Shown: positions 49,358 to 58,806 of the stretch, in pieces
How positions within the stretch are numbered: the first letter of the stretch is position 1
Layout of the letters: each line of letters opens with the position of its first letter
Origin: an uncultured Paraprevotella sp.
GTDB taxonomy: Bacteria; Bacteroidota; Bacteroidia; Bacteroidales; Bacteroidaceae
Reading direction: 5' to 3'
NCBI GenBank assembly: GCA_900548345.1
Contig: URKA01000001.1
Span: 1-64,000 of the forward strand
Length of the DNA stretch: 64,000 nt
Program-made: the position numbers and the translations under genes
The notes under the pieces: generated by a model
Database searches by the model: none
What the model saw: only the letters and a program-made list of their open reading frames with translations
What the model was told of the DNA's origin: nothing

Positions 49358-51181
49358 ATGAAACAACGCTTTTTATACCTGACCAGATTATTCTTCATTT
49401 TCATCCTATTCTTTTTCCTACAGAAGGTTATCTTCATCTTCGCCAACGCCGATGCCTCCACCGTTCCGGTCTCGATAAGAGATGTCATACAAGTCCTTTA
49501 TCACGGCGGGCCATTGGACGCCTCCACCTGCGGCTATCTAATCGCCCTGCCTTTTATTGCCGTATGGATTAGTATATGGTACAAGAACACTAATCTCAGG
49601 TTATTCCTGAAGCCCTACTTTATTCTTGTGGCTTCTCTATTATCCGCCATCTGCGTGGCAGACACATCCCTTTATTCTTTTTGGAAATTCAAATTAGATG
49701 CCACCATATTTAATTATATGGATTCACCCAAACAAGCCATGGCAAGCGTGTCCACCGGCTACATCATATTGCACCTCTTCTATTTTACCGCATTCACCAC
49801 ATTACTGTCATGGAGCTGCATACACACAACCCCCAAATCGTTTCCAAACCTGAAGTTGAATGCCAGAATGCTGTTGCACAACACCGGATATATCTTATTT
49901 GGAGGGGTGATATTCCTGATTATCAGAGGTGGAGTCGGACGCTCCACCATGAATATAGGAAGTGCATACTTCAGTGAAAGCACTTATCTGAACCATGCCG
50001 CCGTCAATCCAGCCTTCAACCTGCTATACTCATGGAATAAAACGGAAAACTTTGCCGAGAAATACAAATATCTGGACGCAAAGGAATGTACCCAGATATA
50101 TGCCTCACTATATCCTTCGGATACGGAAGACTGCACACGAGAACTACTCAACACCAACCGCCCGCAACTTTTAATTATCATCCTCGAAGGATTCGGAGGA
50201 AATTATGTAGAAGACATGAGCGGTGCCAAAGACATATCTCCCAACATGACACGGCTGATTAAAGAAGGTATCTTCTTCGACAACGTATATGCCAACAGTT
50301 TCCGCACCGACAGGGGACTGGTCAGCACATTAAGCGGCCACACCAGTTATCCGACCACCTCTATCATGAAAATTCCCGCGAAATCCGGACTGTTACCCGG
50401 CATCGCACGCACATTGCAGAAAGCCGGATATAAAACCGATTTCCTTTATGGAGGAGACATCAACTTCACCAACATGCGTAGCTATTTTACAAGCACGGGC
50501 TATCAACACCTTATAAGTGACGCGGACTTTAGCCTGGCAGAACGCACATCAAGTTCATGGGGAGCTCATGACGAGTACACATTCAACCGTCTGTTCGATA
50601 TGATCAAGTCCCGTCCGACCGATGAACTTTGGCATACAGGATTCCTGACCTTAAGCAGTCACGAGCCATTCGAAGTTCCATACCACCGTCTGAAAGACAA
50701 ACGTAACAATTCATTTGCCTATACAGATCATTGCCTTGGTGAATTTATCGACAAATTAAAGACCCTTCCGGTATGGAAAGATTTGTTGGTTGTCTGCATA
50801 CCTGACCACGGAAGTTCCGCCACATTCAATGTCACCTCCCCGTCTTTCTATCATATACCGATGCTATGGTTAGGCGGCGCCGTCAAGGAAGCATGCACGA
50901 TTCACACTTTGATGAACCAAAGTGATATGGCGGCTACTTTGCTGTCACAAATGAAATTGCCTCATCGCGACTTCCCATACAGCCGGAATATTTTCTCACA
51001 AAATTACACCTATCCCTTTGTTTATTCCACGTTCAGCGATGGCTTCATGTTCAAAGACAGCACCGGTATCACCATCTTCGACAATGCCGCACGGCAGACT
51101 GTGTATAACGAGCCGGAACCTAACAACCGGCGCGAAAAGAAAGGGAAAGCCATTTTGCAGCAATCATACAAGAACTTGTAA
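49358..51181 (+). CDS. LTA synthase-like membrane sulfatase-fold transferase
   Basis: A 607-residue inner-membrane protein with five or so helices in the first 195 residues, then an extracytoplasmic alkaline-phosphatase/sulfatase-fold domain (about 265-560). Metal and nucleophile positions match LtaS-type enzymes: E277 in LEGFGG, T317 in SFRTDRG as the likely nucleophile, and the metal Asp-His pair in IPDHGSS. Relatives transfer phosphoglycerol, and similar folds transfer phosphoethanolamine. A Gram-negative cell has no lipoteichoic acid, so a periplasmic glycan or lipid is the likely acceptor. It lies 24 bp after rnhA and beside envelope genes. Confidence 0.85.
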   Translation: MKQRFLYLTRLFFIFILFFFLQKVIFIFANADASTVPVSIRDVIQVLYHGGPLDASTCGYLIALPFIAVWISIWYKNTNLRLFLKPYFILVASLLSAICVADTSLYSFWKFKLDATIFNYMDSPKQAMASVSTGYIILHLFYFTAFTTLLSWSCIHTTPKSFPNLKLNARMLLHNTGYILFGGVIFLIIRGGVGRSTMNIGSAYFSESTYLNHAAVNPAFNLLYSWNKTENFAEKYKYLDAKECTQIYASLYPSDTEDCTRELLNTNRPQLLIIILEGFGGNYVEDMSGAKDISPNMTRLIKEGIFFDNVYANSFRTDRGLVSTLSGHTSYPTTSIMKIPAKSGLLPGIARTLQKAGYKTDFLYGGDINFTNMRSYFTSTGYQHLISDADFSLAERTSSSWGAHDEYTFNRLFDMIKSRPTDELWHTGFLTLSSHEPFEVPYHRLKDKRNNSFAYTDHCLGEFIDKLKTLPVWKDLLVVCIPDHGSSATFNVTSPSFYHIPMLWLGGAVKEACTIHTLMNQSDMAATLLSQMKLPHRDFPYSRNIFSQNYTYPFVYSTFSDGFMFKDSTGITIFDNAARQTVYNEPEPNNRREKKGKAILQQSYKNL

Positions 51182-51224
51182 ACCAGAGTACGAACTAAAA
51201 GCGGCCTAATAATTGACGCGGCTC

Positions 51225-52250
51225 TCACTTCTTCAAGAAACCCACCTTGGAGAACAACAAGGGTACGCCCATACCCACAAGGACATAAAGAACAAACCAG
51301 CCTTGACGCGAATATGTCACCAATACAGGAAATTCGGCCAGCCGCTCAATGGGCAAGCCATACAGCTTGACAATACACAGACTCACCAACTTAAAACACA
51401 GAAAATGCCAGATAAGGATGGTAAGCGTGTGATTGCCGATGTAAATAAAGCCTCGTCTCACCAGCCCTTTCCGACCGTTCATCCAAGTACTCAGGACAAA
51501 CGTGGACAGAATGCCACAAATGGCAGTAAGATAATAAGGCAGTACCTGTTGCCAAGTGAAAGTAAGCATACAGGTGGGCCAACACATCGCACCCAAAGTG
51601 ACCATAACCCATCCTACCGGCAAAACCCACACACGTGTGTGCATACTGCACTGTTTTTGTTTGTAGACATAGCCAGTGACAAAAAACAAGGTGGCAAACA
51701 ACTCGCGTGGATTGAAGAAATAGAGAACCTTGGTGTGTGCGGCCGAGAGCGCCAACGTGCCCACCAGCAAGGCTATCATGCCCCACCGTACATCCTTGAC
51801 ATAGCGAATGACTGCGTAGCCCGTGAGCGATGCCACAAACAACGACTTCAAAAACCAGAAACCGCCCAACAATTGCTCATTGCCGGCCATGGCCGTGACC
51901 ACCGATACGGCGATATGCCATGTTTCCTTCCACCCGTACAAGTGCGATACAATGTCCCCCATGCCATAAGTGTCGTCATACAGATGCAGATGAAAGAACA
52001 CATTATGTAGCAGCAGGAATATAAGTCCCCACTTGACAAAGGGCACATAAAGTCCACGCACGCGATTCCATGCAAACGTTCGGAAATCGGTCAGATATTT
52101 CGTTTTGAAACAATATCCGGCAAAAAAGAAAAACACCGGCATGTGGAACATACCTATCCATATTTCGCCGGAAACAGAGAAAAAGCTGTGCGCCAAAACC
52201 ATCAAAAATATACCCCAAGCCTTGGCTATGTTAATACTGTCGTCTCTCAT
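51225..52250 (-). CDS. Acyltransferase 3 family membrane protein
   Basis: A 341-residue protein with about ten membrane helices, resembling the OafA/acyltransferase 3 family (PF01757). The family start is RDDSINIAKAWGIFLMVLAHSF, with the conserved His in helix 1 (LAHSF). It continues MFHMPVFFFFAGYCFK and RVRGLYVPFVKWG. Members add acyl groups, often acetyl, to surface polysaccharides or lipids. The ATG at 52250 starts the recognised domain; an in-frame ATG 45 nt upstream is less likely. G+C is about 48% in a counted line, unlike the AT-rich locus that begins just to the right. Confidence 0.88.
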   Translation of the reverse strand: MRDDSINIAKAWGIFLMVLAHSFFSVSGEIWIGMFHMPVFFFFAGYCFKTKYLTDFRTFAWNRVRGLYVPFVKWGLIFLLLHNVFFHLHLYDDTYGMGDIVSHLYGWKETWHIAVSVVTAMAGNEQLLGGFWFLKSLFVASLTGYAVIRYVKDVRWGMIALLVGTLALSAAHTKVLYFFNPRELFATLFFVTGYVYKQKQCSMHTRVWVLPVGWVMVTLGAMCWPTCMLTFTWQQVLPYYLTAICGILSTFVLSTWMNGRKGLVRRGFIYIGNHTLTILIWHFLCFKLVSLCIVKLYGLPIERLAEFPVLVTYSRQGWFVLYVLVGMGVPLLFSKVGFLKK

Positions 52251-52430
52251 TGTAATCCTTTTATCGTGCGGAATCCGCCCCATCCTTATTTTCAATTATT
52301 GGTGTCCGGCAAACATACAGATGTAAAACTCATCCAAAAGTTTTACCGAACACCAATAAATTTCAATGTACAAAGTTACCATAAAATTTTTGAAAATCAA
52401 AAGCCTCTGCCAATTAGGCCGGAGAAGAGA

Positions 52431-53645
52431 TTAACAAAACCTCTTACTGTTTAACTTATCATGTAGAGGCATTGAAAGAAAAGGTATATGAAGTTTCTTT
52501 TGAAGGAACTTATTGACTCGAAACAGAATATAACTTCTTTTCACTCCACCTAAAACCACCTCCAACTTGTCAAGAAGCATCCTTTCATCAACTTCACACC
52601 TTGCAATACCACGTATATGATTGTAAATGTACCCTCTTAACATCTCCCTCATATAAAATGACATGCATAGTTTCTCCGTAACAACCTTCCCTATATATAT
52701 GGAGTCAAAAACTCCTCCGTAGTTTTTCATGGAACGCGATGTCACCTTATTATTATGCTGCCTGAAATAATTTTGTTTACGTTGTACCTCTATGACCATG
52801 CCCTGCATAGCCATCTCAAACCAACACAGCCAATCTCCGGCATATCTCATGCCGGCAAACTTCTTTTCAATCTTTTGGAACATTGACTTTCTAAACACAA
52901 CCATGCTGGCATTATACACACCATTAAAATATAACAGATTATGACGAGCAAATGTTTTTCCCCTGTAGTAATGCACCTCGCCCGTATCAGGCCACAAATC
53001 CAGTCCTTCCGGCAAAACGAAACCTTTCACATCAACCCAATATGAACCGACGTATGCAAAAGATGCTTCCGACACTCTCAACAAATGAGGAACAAGAGAA
53101 GACAAAAGTTCGGGTGCCGCATAGTCATCACTTTCGGCAATCCATATAAACTGCCCTTTGGATAATTGCACTCCTTTTTCCCACTGCAAGAATGTATTTC
53201 CTGTATTCTCTTCATTTATAACCACATGACTCACCTTGGGATTCTCACAATAAGATAACAATATCTCCTTACTATCATCAGTCGAACAATCATCCAATAA
53301 TATCAACTCAAAGTCCTGAAAGGATTGATTAAGAATGCTCTCTATTCGTTGACGCAAAAAAGCAGCATGATTGTAATTAGGTACGATAACAGAAACAAGA
53401 GGATGTGAAATGCAAGATTCTTTATAATAGGAATCTTCTTTGAAACACTCACTAAGATTCTTCCGGATAGCCCTTTCTGTGTATTTCCTCCTCACAATCC
53501 TATACCAGAAGTATTTAAATAAAAGTTTCCTTTTCTGCTTAGAAGTACATGAAGAATTCTTAATCTCCTCTTTCAGCCCAGTCTTTAGAGGAGATGATTT
53601 TATCTTGAACAATAAATCTTTATATTCTTTTTTACCGCTATTCAC
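52431..53645 (-). CDS. Glycosyltransferase family 2
   Basis: A 404-residue cytoplasmic transferase with the GT-A fold. A basic N-terminal extension (about 1-75) precedes LVSVIVPNYNHAAFLRQRIESIL. The UDP-sugar contacts ILLDDCSTDDS and the metal-binding ESDDY (DxD-type) follow, then RYAGDWLCWFEMAM. No membrane helix is obvious. It is probably involved in building a surface glycan; donor and acceptor are unknown. AT-rich DNA begins here. It lies 12 bp after the upstream GT4 gene in the same direction. Confidence 0.88.
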   Translation of the reverse strand: MNSGKKEYKDLLFKIKSSPLKTGLKEEIKNSSCTSKQKRKLLFKYFWYRIVRRKYTERAIRKNLSECFKEDSYYKESCISHPLVSVIVPNYNHAAFLRQRIESILNQSFQDFELILLDDCSTDDSKEILLSYCENPKVSHVVINEENTGNTFLQWEKGVQLSKGQFIWIAESDDYAAPELLSSLVPHLLRVSEASFAYVGSYWVDVKGFVLPEGLDLWPDTGEVHYYRGKTFARHNLLYFNGVYNASMVVFRKSMFQKIEKKFAGMRYAGDWLCWFEMAMQGMVIEVQRKQNYFRQHNNKVTSRSMKNYGGVFDSIYIGKVVTEKLCMSFYMREMLRGYIYNHIRGIARCEVDERMLLDKLEVVLGGVKRSYILFRVNKFLQKKLHIPFLSMPLHDKLNSKRFC

Positions 53646-53657
53646 TTTCTTTCCCCT

Positions 53658-55067
53658 TTATTCAATTATCATCCGACGGATATTGCCCTCAAACTTTTCA
53701 AAGGTAAAATTTTGTTCGTACACAAGTCTTGCTTGTTTCCCCATTTCCGTCAATTTATCTTTCTCCACAACGGCTCGTTCTATGGCTTTCGCCAGTTCTT
53801 CTGCATCACCAGCCTTTACAACATATCCGTTTACACCTTCTTGAATGAATGATGCTGTACCCGTATTCGTACTCACAATAACAGGTTTGGAGAACATCAT
53901 AGCTTCCGTACAAACAATCGGCATGGGATCATCCAATGAAGGACATAACAAGACATCTACAGAAGAAAGAAAGTTTAACAAATCCGAATGATTCATCTCT
54001 CCAAGATAATTCACGCACGAATAATGCATATCTCTTATCATATCACCAATATGCTCTTCCAATATAGCTCCAGCCATATATATCACGACTTTTTCCAAAA
54101 TATCAGGAGATAATAACGATAAAGAAGACAGCAATATCATCTGCCCCTTTCTCTCACAAAGGCTCCCAGGCAATAAGAATTTTACTTTGTCTGAACAGTC
54201 CAATACATCTTCTTCCGGGATACCATACAATAATATTCCTAATTTATCACTATCCTTAACATAAGGATCTGCATATGACCTTGAATATTCTCCAACTGCA
54301 TATATCTTATCAAATAAAGGAAACAATACAGACAAGTCAAATTTTTCTTTATAGTAATCATAACTAAATTTCCCCTCATGCAACCAACAAATCTTCTTCA
54401 CGTTTAAATCGGAAAAATAGCCTATTAAAGGAACTGTATCCAATGTGTTAAATAATATCACATCGAATTCTGCAAAAAAGGCTTTCAAATAGTTATTATC
54501 CCGAACAATCCGAGTATAAAAAAGGGGCTCTATAAAATATAACAACTCATAGTTCTCTATTTCATTTTCCAAAGCACCATGCTTCAAAGAGAGGAATACA
54601 GGACAGAACCCTCTTTTTTTCAATATTAGAGCCATATTCAACAATGCCCGAGGAGCTCCTGTCAGTGACATCTCATGACTAACAAGCAATATCGTTTTTT
54701 TGTTCGCACAATTCTCTTTAAGTCTTTTAATATCAGAAATATCAACATGATTTCTCTCTACAGATGCCACTGTACATGTTTTCCTATTCTCTTTTCTTCC
54801 AAATTTCTCGTAATGAATAAGAGGATTCATCTGAGCCATTCTTACATCTGTATAATAATTTATATAAGCATCGCCCGAAAAGTTGGCAGAAGGATTACAT
54901 CCTATTTTCCATCCCTTAGACAAATAATGGACATATGGATTCATTCCTTCCAATATATTTCCATATTCTTCTTTATAGTATTTCTCATCAAAAAAAGCCG
55001 ATTCCCGAAGTATATCAATTGACCTTTTTACTTTCCGGTTAAATAAAGAACTAAATAAAGCCATCAC
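53658..55067 (-). CDS. Glycosyltransferase family 4 with N-terminal extension
   Basis: A 469-residue GT-B transferase. The N-terminal part (about 1-115) contains segments typical of polysaccharide-locus proteins (FFDEKYYKEEYGNILEG, NPLIHYEKFGRKENR). The GT4 fold begins near 125 (TILLVSHEMSLTGAPRALLNMALIL). The C-terminal nucleotide-sugar domain has FLLPGSLCERKGQ and the EX7E-like region PMPIVCTEAMMFSKPVIVS. The first two codons are both Met, so the start may be one codon in. It is part of a same-direction run with the neighbouring genes. Confidence 0.87.
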   Translation of the reverse strand: MMALFSSLFNRKVKRSIDILRESAFFDEKYYKEEYGNILEGMNPYVHYLSKGWKIGCNPSANFSGDAYINYYTDVRMAQMNPLIHYEKFGRKENRKTCTVASVERNHVDISDIKRLKENCANKKTILLVSHEMSLTGAPRALLNMALILKKRGFCPVFLSLKHGALENEIENYELLYFIEPLFYTRIVRDNNYLKAFFAEFDVILFNTLDTVPLIGYFSDLNVKKICWLHEGKFSYDYYKEKFDLSVLFPLFDKIYAVGEYSRSYADPYVKDSDKLGILLYGIPEEDVLDCSDKVKFLLPGSLCERKGQMILLSSLSLLSPDILEKVVIYMAGAILEEHIGDMIRDMHYSCVNYLGEMNHSDLLNFLSSVDVLLCPSLDDPMPIVCTEAMMFSKPVIVSTNTGTASFIQEGVNGYVVKAGDAEELAKAIERAVVEKDKLTEMGKQARLVYEQNFTFEKFEGNIRRMIIE

Positions 55068-55089
55068 GATTCATATATTAAGTTATACA

Positions 55090-56145
55090 TCACCTTTTCA
55101 TCCCCAATAAATAATGTCCCCAAAATGGACTCAAACGCACAATTTGGCTAACAACCAAAGTCACTATAATAACCATTATTGAAAATAATAATGAGATAAA
55201 GAACTCAATTGCAGGCATTCTATTTACATTAAAAAAGTCCCCTAATACATACAAGCCTCTTGGAAGAAAAAAATAATGCAAAAGATAAACATCCAAAGTC
55301 CTCGTTCCTATATATTGTAACATTTGACCTATTCTTGTTTGTTTTGTCACATATTCTTCATATTTTCTAAACAATGAAATTACCACAATAATACCAACCA
55401 CTGCAGATGTCATGTAATAAAGTTCATCTATCAGGGTATTATGGAACATTCCTCCGACCCTCATATACAAGAAAAAACATATAAACAACAAAAAAGCAAC
55501 GGTCAATGTGTGCTTATATTCCAAGAAGCATAAGAACATATTATAATACTTCCTTGCTAAAGCCCCCAATAAAAAATATATATAATAACGAAATTCTATC
55601 AATCCCAACAAACCCACAAACCTTGAAGAACTAATATTCAAAGCATCTTCAACACATGGAATTGATAGTATATATATGAATACTGCAGCCAACAGCCATA
55701 TAAAATATCGAACATATAAAGATAAATGTATGTAATGAAAAAACAATTGTAATCCCATATAAAGGAAAAAATATTCAAATAAGGCCCAAGTAAACCAATA
55801 TCCTCCCTTATCATATACACAACACATATCCAATAAAGAACGGGAAAAAAACAAGCCAAACAGCCCTCCCCAAAAAAGCGTAGGAATGACCTGTACTCTA
55901 AACTTCTTTTTTATAAAGTTCCATGAGTTTGGGAAGTTCCATAAGAAGCCCGCTTTATACAAGAGAAAACCACTAACAAAAAAGAATAGAGGCATCCTGA
56001 ATAACATTAATACATTATTAAATTGCCAAGAATTAAAGAAATACTTTTCTCCATATCCAAAATACAAAATATGACCGTATACAACAAGCAACATGGTCAT
56101 ACCTTTCATTGCATCTATATATTCTATTCTTCTATTCTTAACCAT
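55090..56145 (-). CDS. Acyltransferase 3 family membrane protein (surface-glycan O-acetylation candidate)
   Basis: A 351-residue, roughly ten-helix protein. The family opening RIEYIDAMKGMTMLLVVYGHI carries the conserved His of helix 1, followed by MLFRMPLFFFVSGFLLYKAG and a later RTLDVYLLHYFFLPRG. Very AT-rich (one counted line is 30% G+C) and rich in Phe, Tyr and Leu. It probably acylates a polysaccharide repeat unit made by the neighbouring transferases; this is inferred from family and position. It lies 22 bp before the GT4 gene. Confidence 0.86.
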   Translation of the reverse strand: MVKNRRIEYIDAMKGMTMLLVVYGHILYFGYGEKYFFNSWQFNNVLMLFRMPLFFFVSGFLLYKAGFLWNFPNSWNFIKKKFRVQVIPTLFWGGLFGLFFSRSLLDMCCVYDKGGYWFTWALFEYFFLYMGLQLFFHYIHLSLYVRYFIWLLAAVFIYILSIPCVEDALNISSSRFVGLLGLIEFRYYIYFLLGALARKYYNMFLCFLEYKHTLTVAFLLFICFFLYMRVGGMFHNTLIDELYYMTSAVVGIIVVISLFRKYEEYVTKQTRIGQMLQYIGTRTLDVYLLHYFFLPRGLYVLGDFFNVNRMPAIEFFISLLFSIMVIIVTLVVSQIVRLSPFWGHYLLGMKR

Positions 56146-56195
56146 ATCATTGGTTTAATTATTCTCGACCATATATATACTACATATCCTCTATC

Positions 56196-58553
56196 CTAAC
56201 GAAAGAATCTTTTCATATTCTCCCAAAAACCAATAGTCGCACACATCACATATTTATAAACAAACCTATACCATATCAGTTTATACACAATCTTATTTCT
56301 TAGATGAGAACCTTTTGCCAGACTCCTGAATTTCTTCACCTCGGCAATCGCCACACTAAGGGGAGCATCCCCTTTTATAATCAGGTTTTTCAGGCGTAAG
56401 AATTCTGTTTGAATAGAAAATATATTATTCTCGTTAATCAATAACGGAGATTTCAAATTCTGATAGAACAGTCGTTTTTCCGATACATTGTCACTATAAT
56501 TCTTATTTACAGGATATTGCCTTATCAACCCATCATATATAACCGAATACTCATGAGCCATATCTTCTGTGGACTTTGCATGTTTCAGATACCTCGTGAT
56601 GTTCTCCACCTTCGATATGTATTCCATACTGTCTGTTTTGATTCTTTCAATAGTACGATAAATATCATCCATACTACAATCATAAGGCATCACCCAACCA
56701 GCATCTATCTTTCTTACCCTTTCCGCTATCGCCCCGATATCCAATGTAATCACAGGAATACCGGCAAGAAGGCTTTCAGACAATGTATATGAGAATGTTT
56801 CCGCACAAATAGAAAACAAACATATCAATTTCACATCACTTTCTCTGAGGCGTTTCAACAGTTCCTCACGAACATATTGCCCATGATAAACAAAATTCTT
56901 TGAAGATACATTCACCATAGAATCTCTTGTCATTCCAAACAAATGAATGACAATGTTCGTTCCACGAACTTTTTCTTTCAACCCCCTTAAATAAGAAAGC
57001 CCTTTTATCTCGGATATCCCACCGATGAAAGCTATATTAAAAGTCTTTGAGGATTCCTGTCGATTTATACGAATTACTTCACCGGGCCTATAACCATGCT
57101 CTATTACATCCACATCCAAATCCTTGTAAAAGGACTGAAATATATCCTTTGCCGCTTCCGAAGGTGCGATAATTTTTTTTGCCGTCTCCAAACATGAATG
57201 ACATTCCTTCTGCCATAACATCATAAAATCACCCTTACACCCCCATCGTCCTGTTGCACACCGCTTACAATCACGCGTCTCGTAGAAATTACACGGACGT
57301 TTATCAATATCCATCAAGTTTATGGAAGGACACAACGTGTAATAATCATGTATAGAAAATACAACAGGAATTCCTTTGCTTTGAGCTACAGGAAACACAT
57401 CCAGATATAAATCCAACAAATGGTGTACATGAATCAAATCTATACCCAACAAATCCATGCTCCTCAATAAATACTCCTTAAAGGTGTCGTTGTACAAATT
57501 CGGAGAGGTGTATTTCGGGCATGCTCCAAGATAATTTGTTACCGTAGCATCATCAAAATACGAAGTCACAAAATAAGCCGAATTGGCTTCGGAGTAATAC
57601 AATACATGAAAATTATAAAGATGCAGCAAATTCTTGACCAAATCATAAACATGCATGGATGCTCCGCCCACACTTCCTATCGGAGGGTCCTGAAAAACAT
57701 GTATAAGCACTAATATATTCTTCTTCTTATACACCCCGTATCCATATCGGACATTTGCCTGAATGGGAAATATAGGATTCTTTTGTTGAAACAAATCCGT
57801 ATTTAGGAAATGATCCGGATACATGGTTTTAAGTATACTTAAATGCTTTTGGGCCAATAATTTCCTTTCCTCCTTAAAAGATTGTGAACCTTTATGATAT
57901 ATAAAAGTATCATCACACAACAAATGGCGATACCCTATTTGAAGACACCGATAACAGAAATCATTTTCCTCACCATAACCCATTCCAAAGTTCTTCTCGT
58001 CAAAAGCCCCCACAATGTTGATTGCCTCCCTCTTTATATACATACAAAAACCATTTGCGGTAGGAATCTCCGGATACAACCTCATACTGCAGTCCTCTAT
58101 TATATCCGCATATTCATCCAAGGCCGTATCAGCAGGTATCTCATTTTCAATCAGAAAATCAGGGACCGACGCTAAAGTTGCATTATTTGACAACGGAGTC
58201 ACCGTTGCCACACCATTTTTGCTATATGCACATTTTTGTATCTTCTCCAGCCAACGTGCTGTTACTTTTGTATCACTGTTCAACAAAACAACATCATTCT
58301 CAGAAGCCCCCATTCCAACATTTACCGTACCTACAAAGCCTAAATTCTCTATATTTTCTTTCAGTACGATATTTAAAGATTTATTATCTTCTATGGCCTG
58401 TTTTAAGAAAGGAAGAATCCTCGAATCTGTACTTCTATCATTAATAAGCAACAAACGATGATTTGAAAGATCTGTATGCTGGATTACACTCTCTATACAG
58501 ACTCTGACATCATCAAAAGCATTATATATTGGTACAATGATATCTACTTTCAT
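56196..58553 (-). CDS. Bifunctional glycosyltransferase: GT2 domain fused to GT4 domain
   Basis: A 785-residue two-enzyme fusion. GT2 part (about 1-265): VDIIVPIYNAFDDVRVCIESVI, LLINDRSTD, VVLLNSDTKV as the metal site, and GMGYGEENDFCYR as the catalytic-base region. After a linker, the GT4 part runs from about 280 to 690: ILVLIHVFQDPPIGSVGGAS, IDLIHVHHLLDLYLDV, FNIAFIGGISEIKGL and CAETFSYTLSESLLAGIPVI (EX7E-like). A Cys-rich stretch, CKRCATGRWGCKGDFMM, lies inside it. The C-terminal 100 residues are of unknown fold. Two successive sugar additions by one chain are likely. The start at 58553 fits the GT2 opening; the frame is open 51 nt upstream. It diverges from the GT4 gene at 58807. Confidence 0.88.
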   Translation of the reverse strand: MKVDIIVPIYNAFDDVRVCIESVIQHTDLSNHRLLLINDRSTDSRILPFLKQAIEDNKSLNIVLKENIENLGFVGTVNVGMGASENDVVLLNSDTKVTARWLEKIQKCAYSKNGVATVTPLSNNATLASVPDFLIENEIPADTALDEYADIIEDCSMRLYPEIPTANGFCMYIKREAINIVGAFDEKNFGMGYGEENDFCYRCLQIGYRHLLCDDTFIYHKGSQSFKEERKLLAQKHLSILKTMYPDHFLNTDLFQQKNPIFPIQANVRYGYGVYKKKNILVLIHVFQDPPIGSVGGASMHVYDLVKNLLHLYNFHVLYYSEANSAYFVTSYFDDATVTNYLGACPKYTSPNLYNDTFKEYLLRSMDLLGIDLIHVHHLLDLYLDVFPVAQSKGIPVVFSIHDYYTLCPSINLMDIDKRPCNFYETRDCKRCATGRWGCKGDFMMLWQKECHSCLETAKKIIAPSEAAKDIFQSFYKDLDVDVIEHGYRPGEVIRINRQESSKTFNIAFIGGISEIKGLSYLRGLKEKVRGTNIVIHLFGMTRDSMVNVSSKNFVYHGQYVREELLKRLRESDVKLICLFSICAETFSYTLSESLLAGIPVITLDIGAIAERVRKIDAGWVMPYDCSMDDIYRTIERIKTDSMEYISKVENITRYLKHAKSTEDMAHEYSVIYDGLIRQYPVNKNYSDNVSEKRLFYQNLKSPLLINENNIFSIQTEFLRLKNLIIKGDAPLSVAIAEVKKFRSLAKGSHLRNKIVYKLIWYRFVYKYVMCATIGFWENMKRFFR

Positions 58554-58585
58554 TCGTAGTATATAAAATTTAGCTTGTCGGTTCC

Positions 58586-58764
58586 TCTCTTGGGAAGAGA
58601 GCAATAGACAGAAAAACGCCTTTGTTAATCAGTACGTTATAGACTAATGTTTGGGAAAATAATGATGTTCTAAATGCAAATATTACATTTCCATTATTAT
58701 TTTTTTGTCATTACTAATTAATTATCTATCTTTGCCAGCAAGTAATTGCTCTCTTCCCAAGAGA
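58586..58764. repeat. 20-bp inverted repeat in the divergent leader region of two glycosyltransferase genes
   Basis: 58586-58605 and 58745-58764 are perfect reverse complements over 20 bp, 139 bp apart. Read toward each gene, both leaders carry ATTGCTCTCTTCCCAAGAGA about 35-45 nt before the start codon. The motif can itself fold into TCTCTT-CCC-AAGAGA. It may be a shared regulatory leader or a duplicated promoter region. Confidence 0.85.
58704..58734 (+). promoter_or_regulatory. Promoter of the GT4 gene at 58807
   Basis: TTTG (58704-58707), a 19-bp spacer and TATCTTTG (58727-58734) match the consensus exactly. Transcription would begin near 58741, so the 20-bp leader motif lies at the very 5' end of the message. 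No comparable promoter was found for the divergent gene. Confidence 0.8.
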
Positions 58765-58806
58765 TCAACCTAAAATATTCATTATTAGACAACCTAAACA
58801 TAACTG

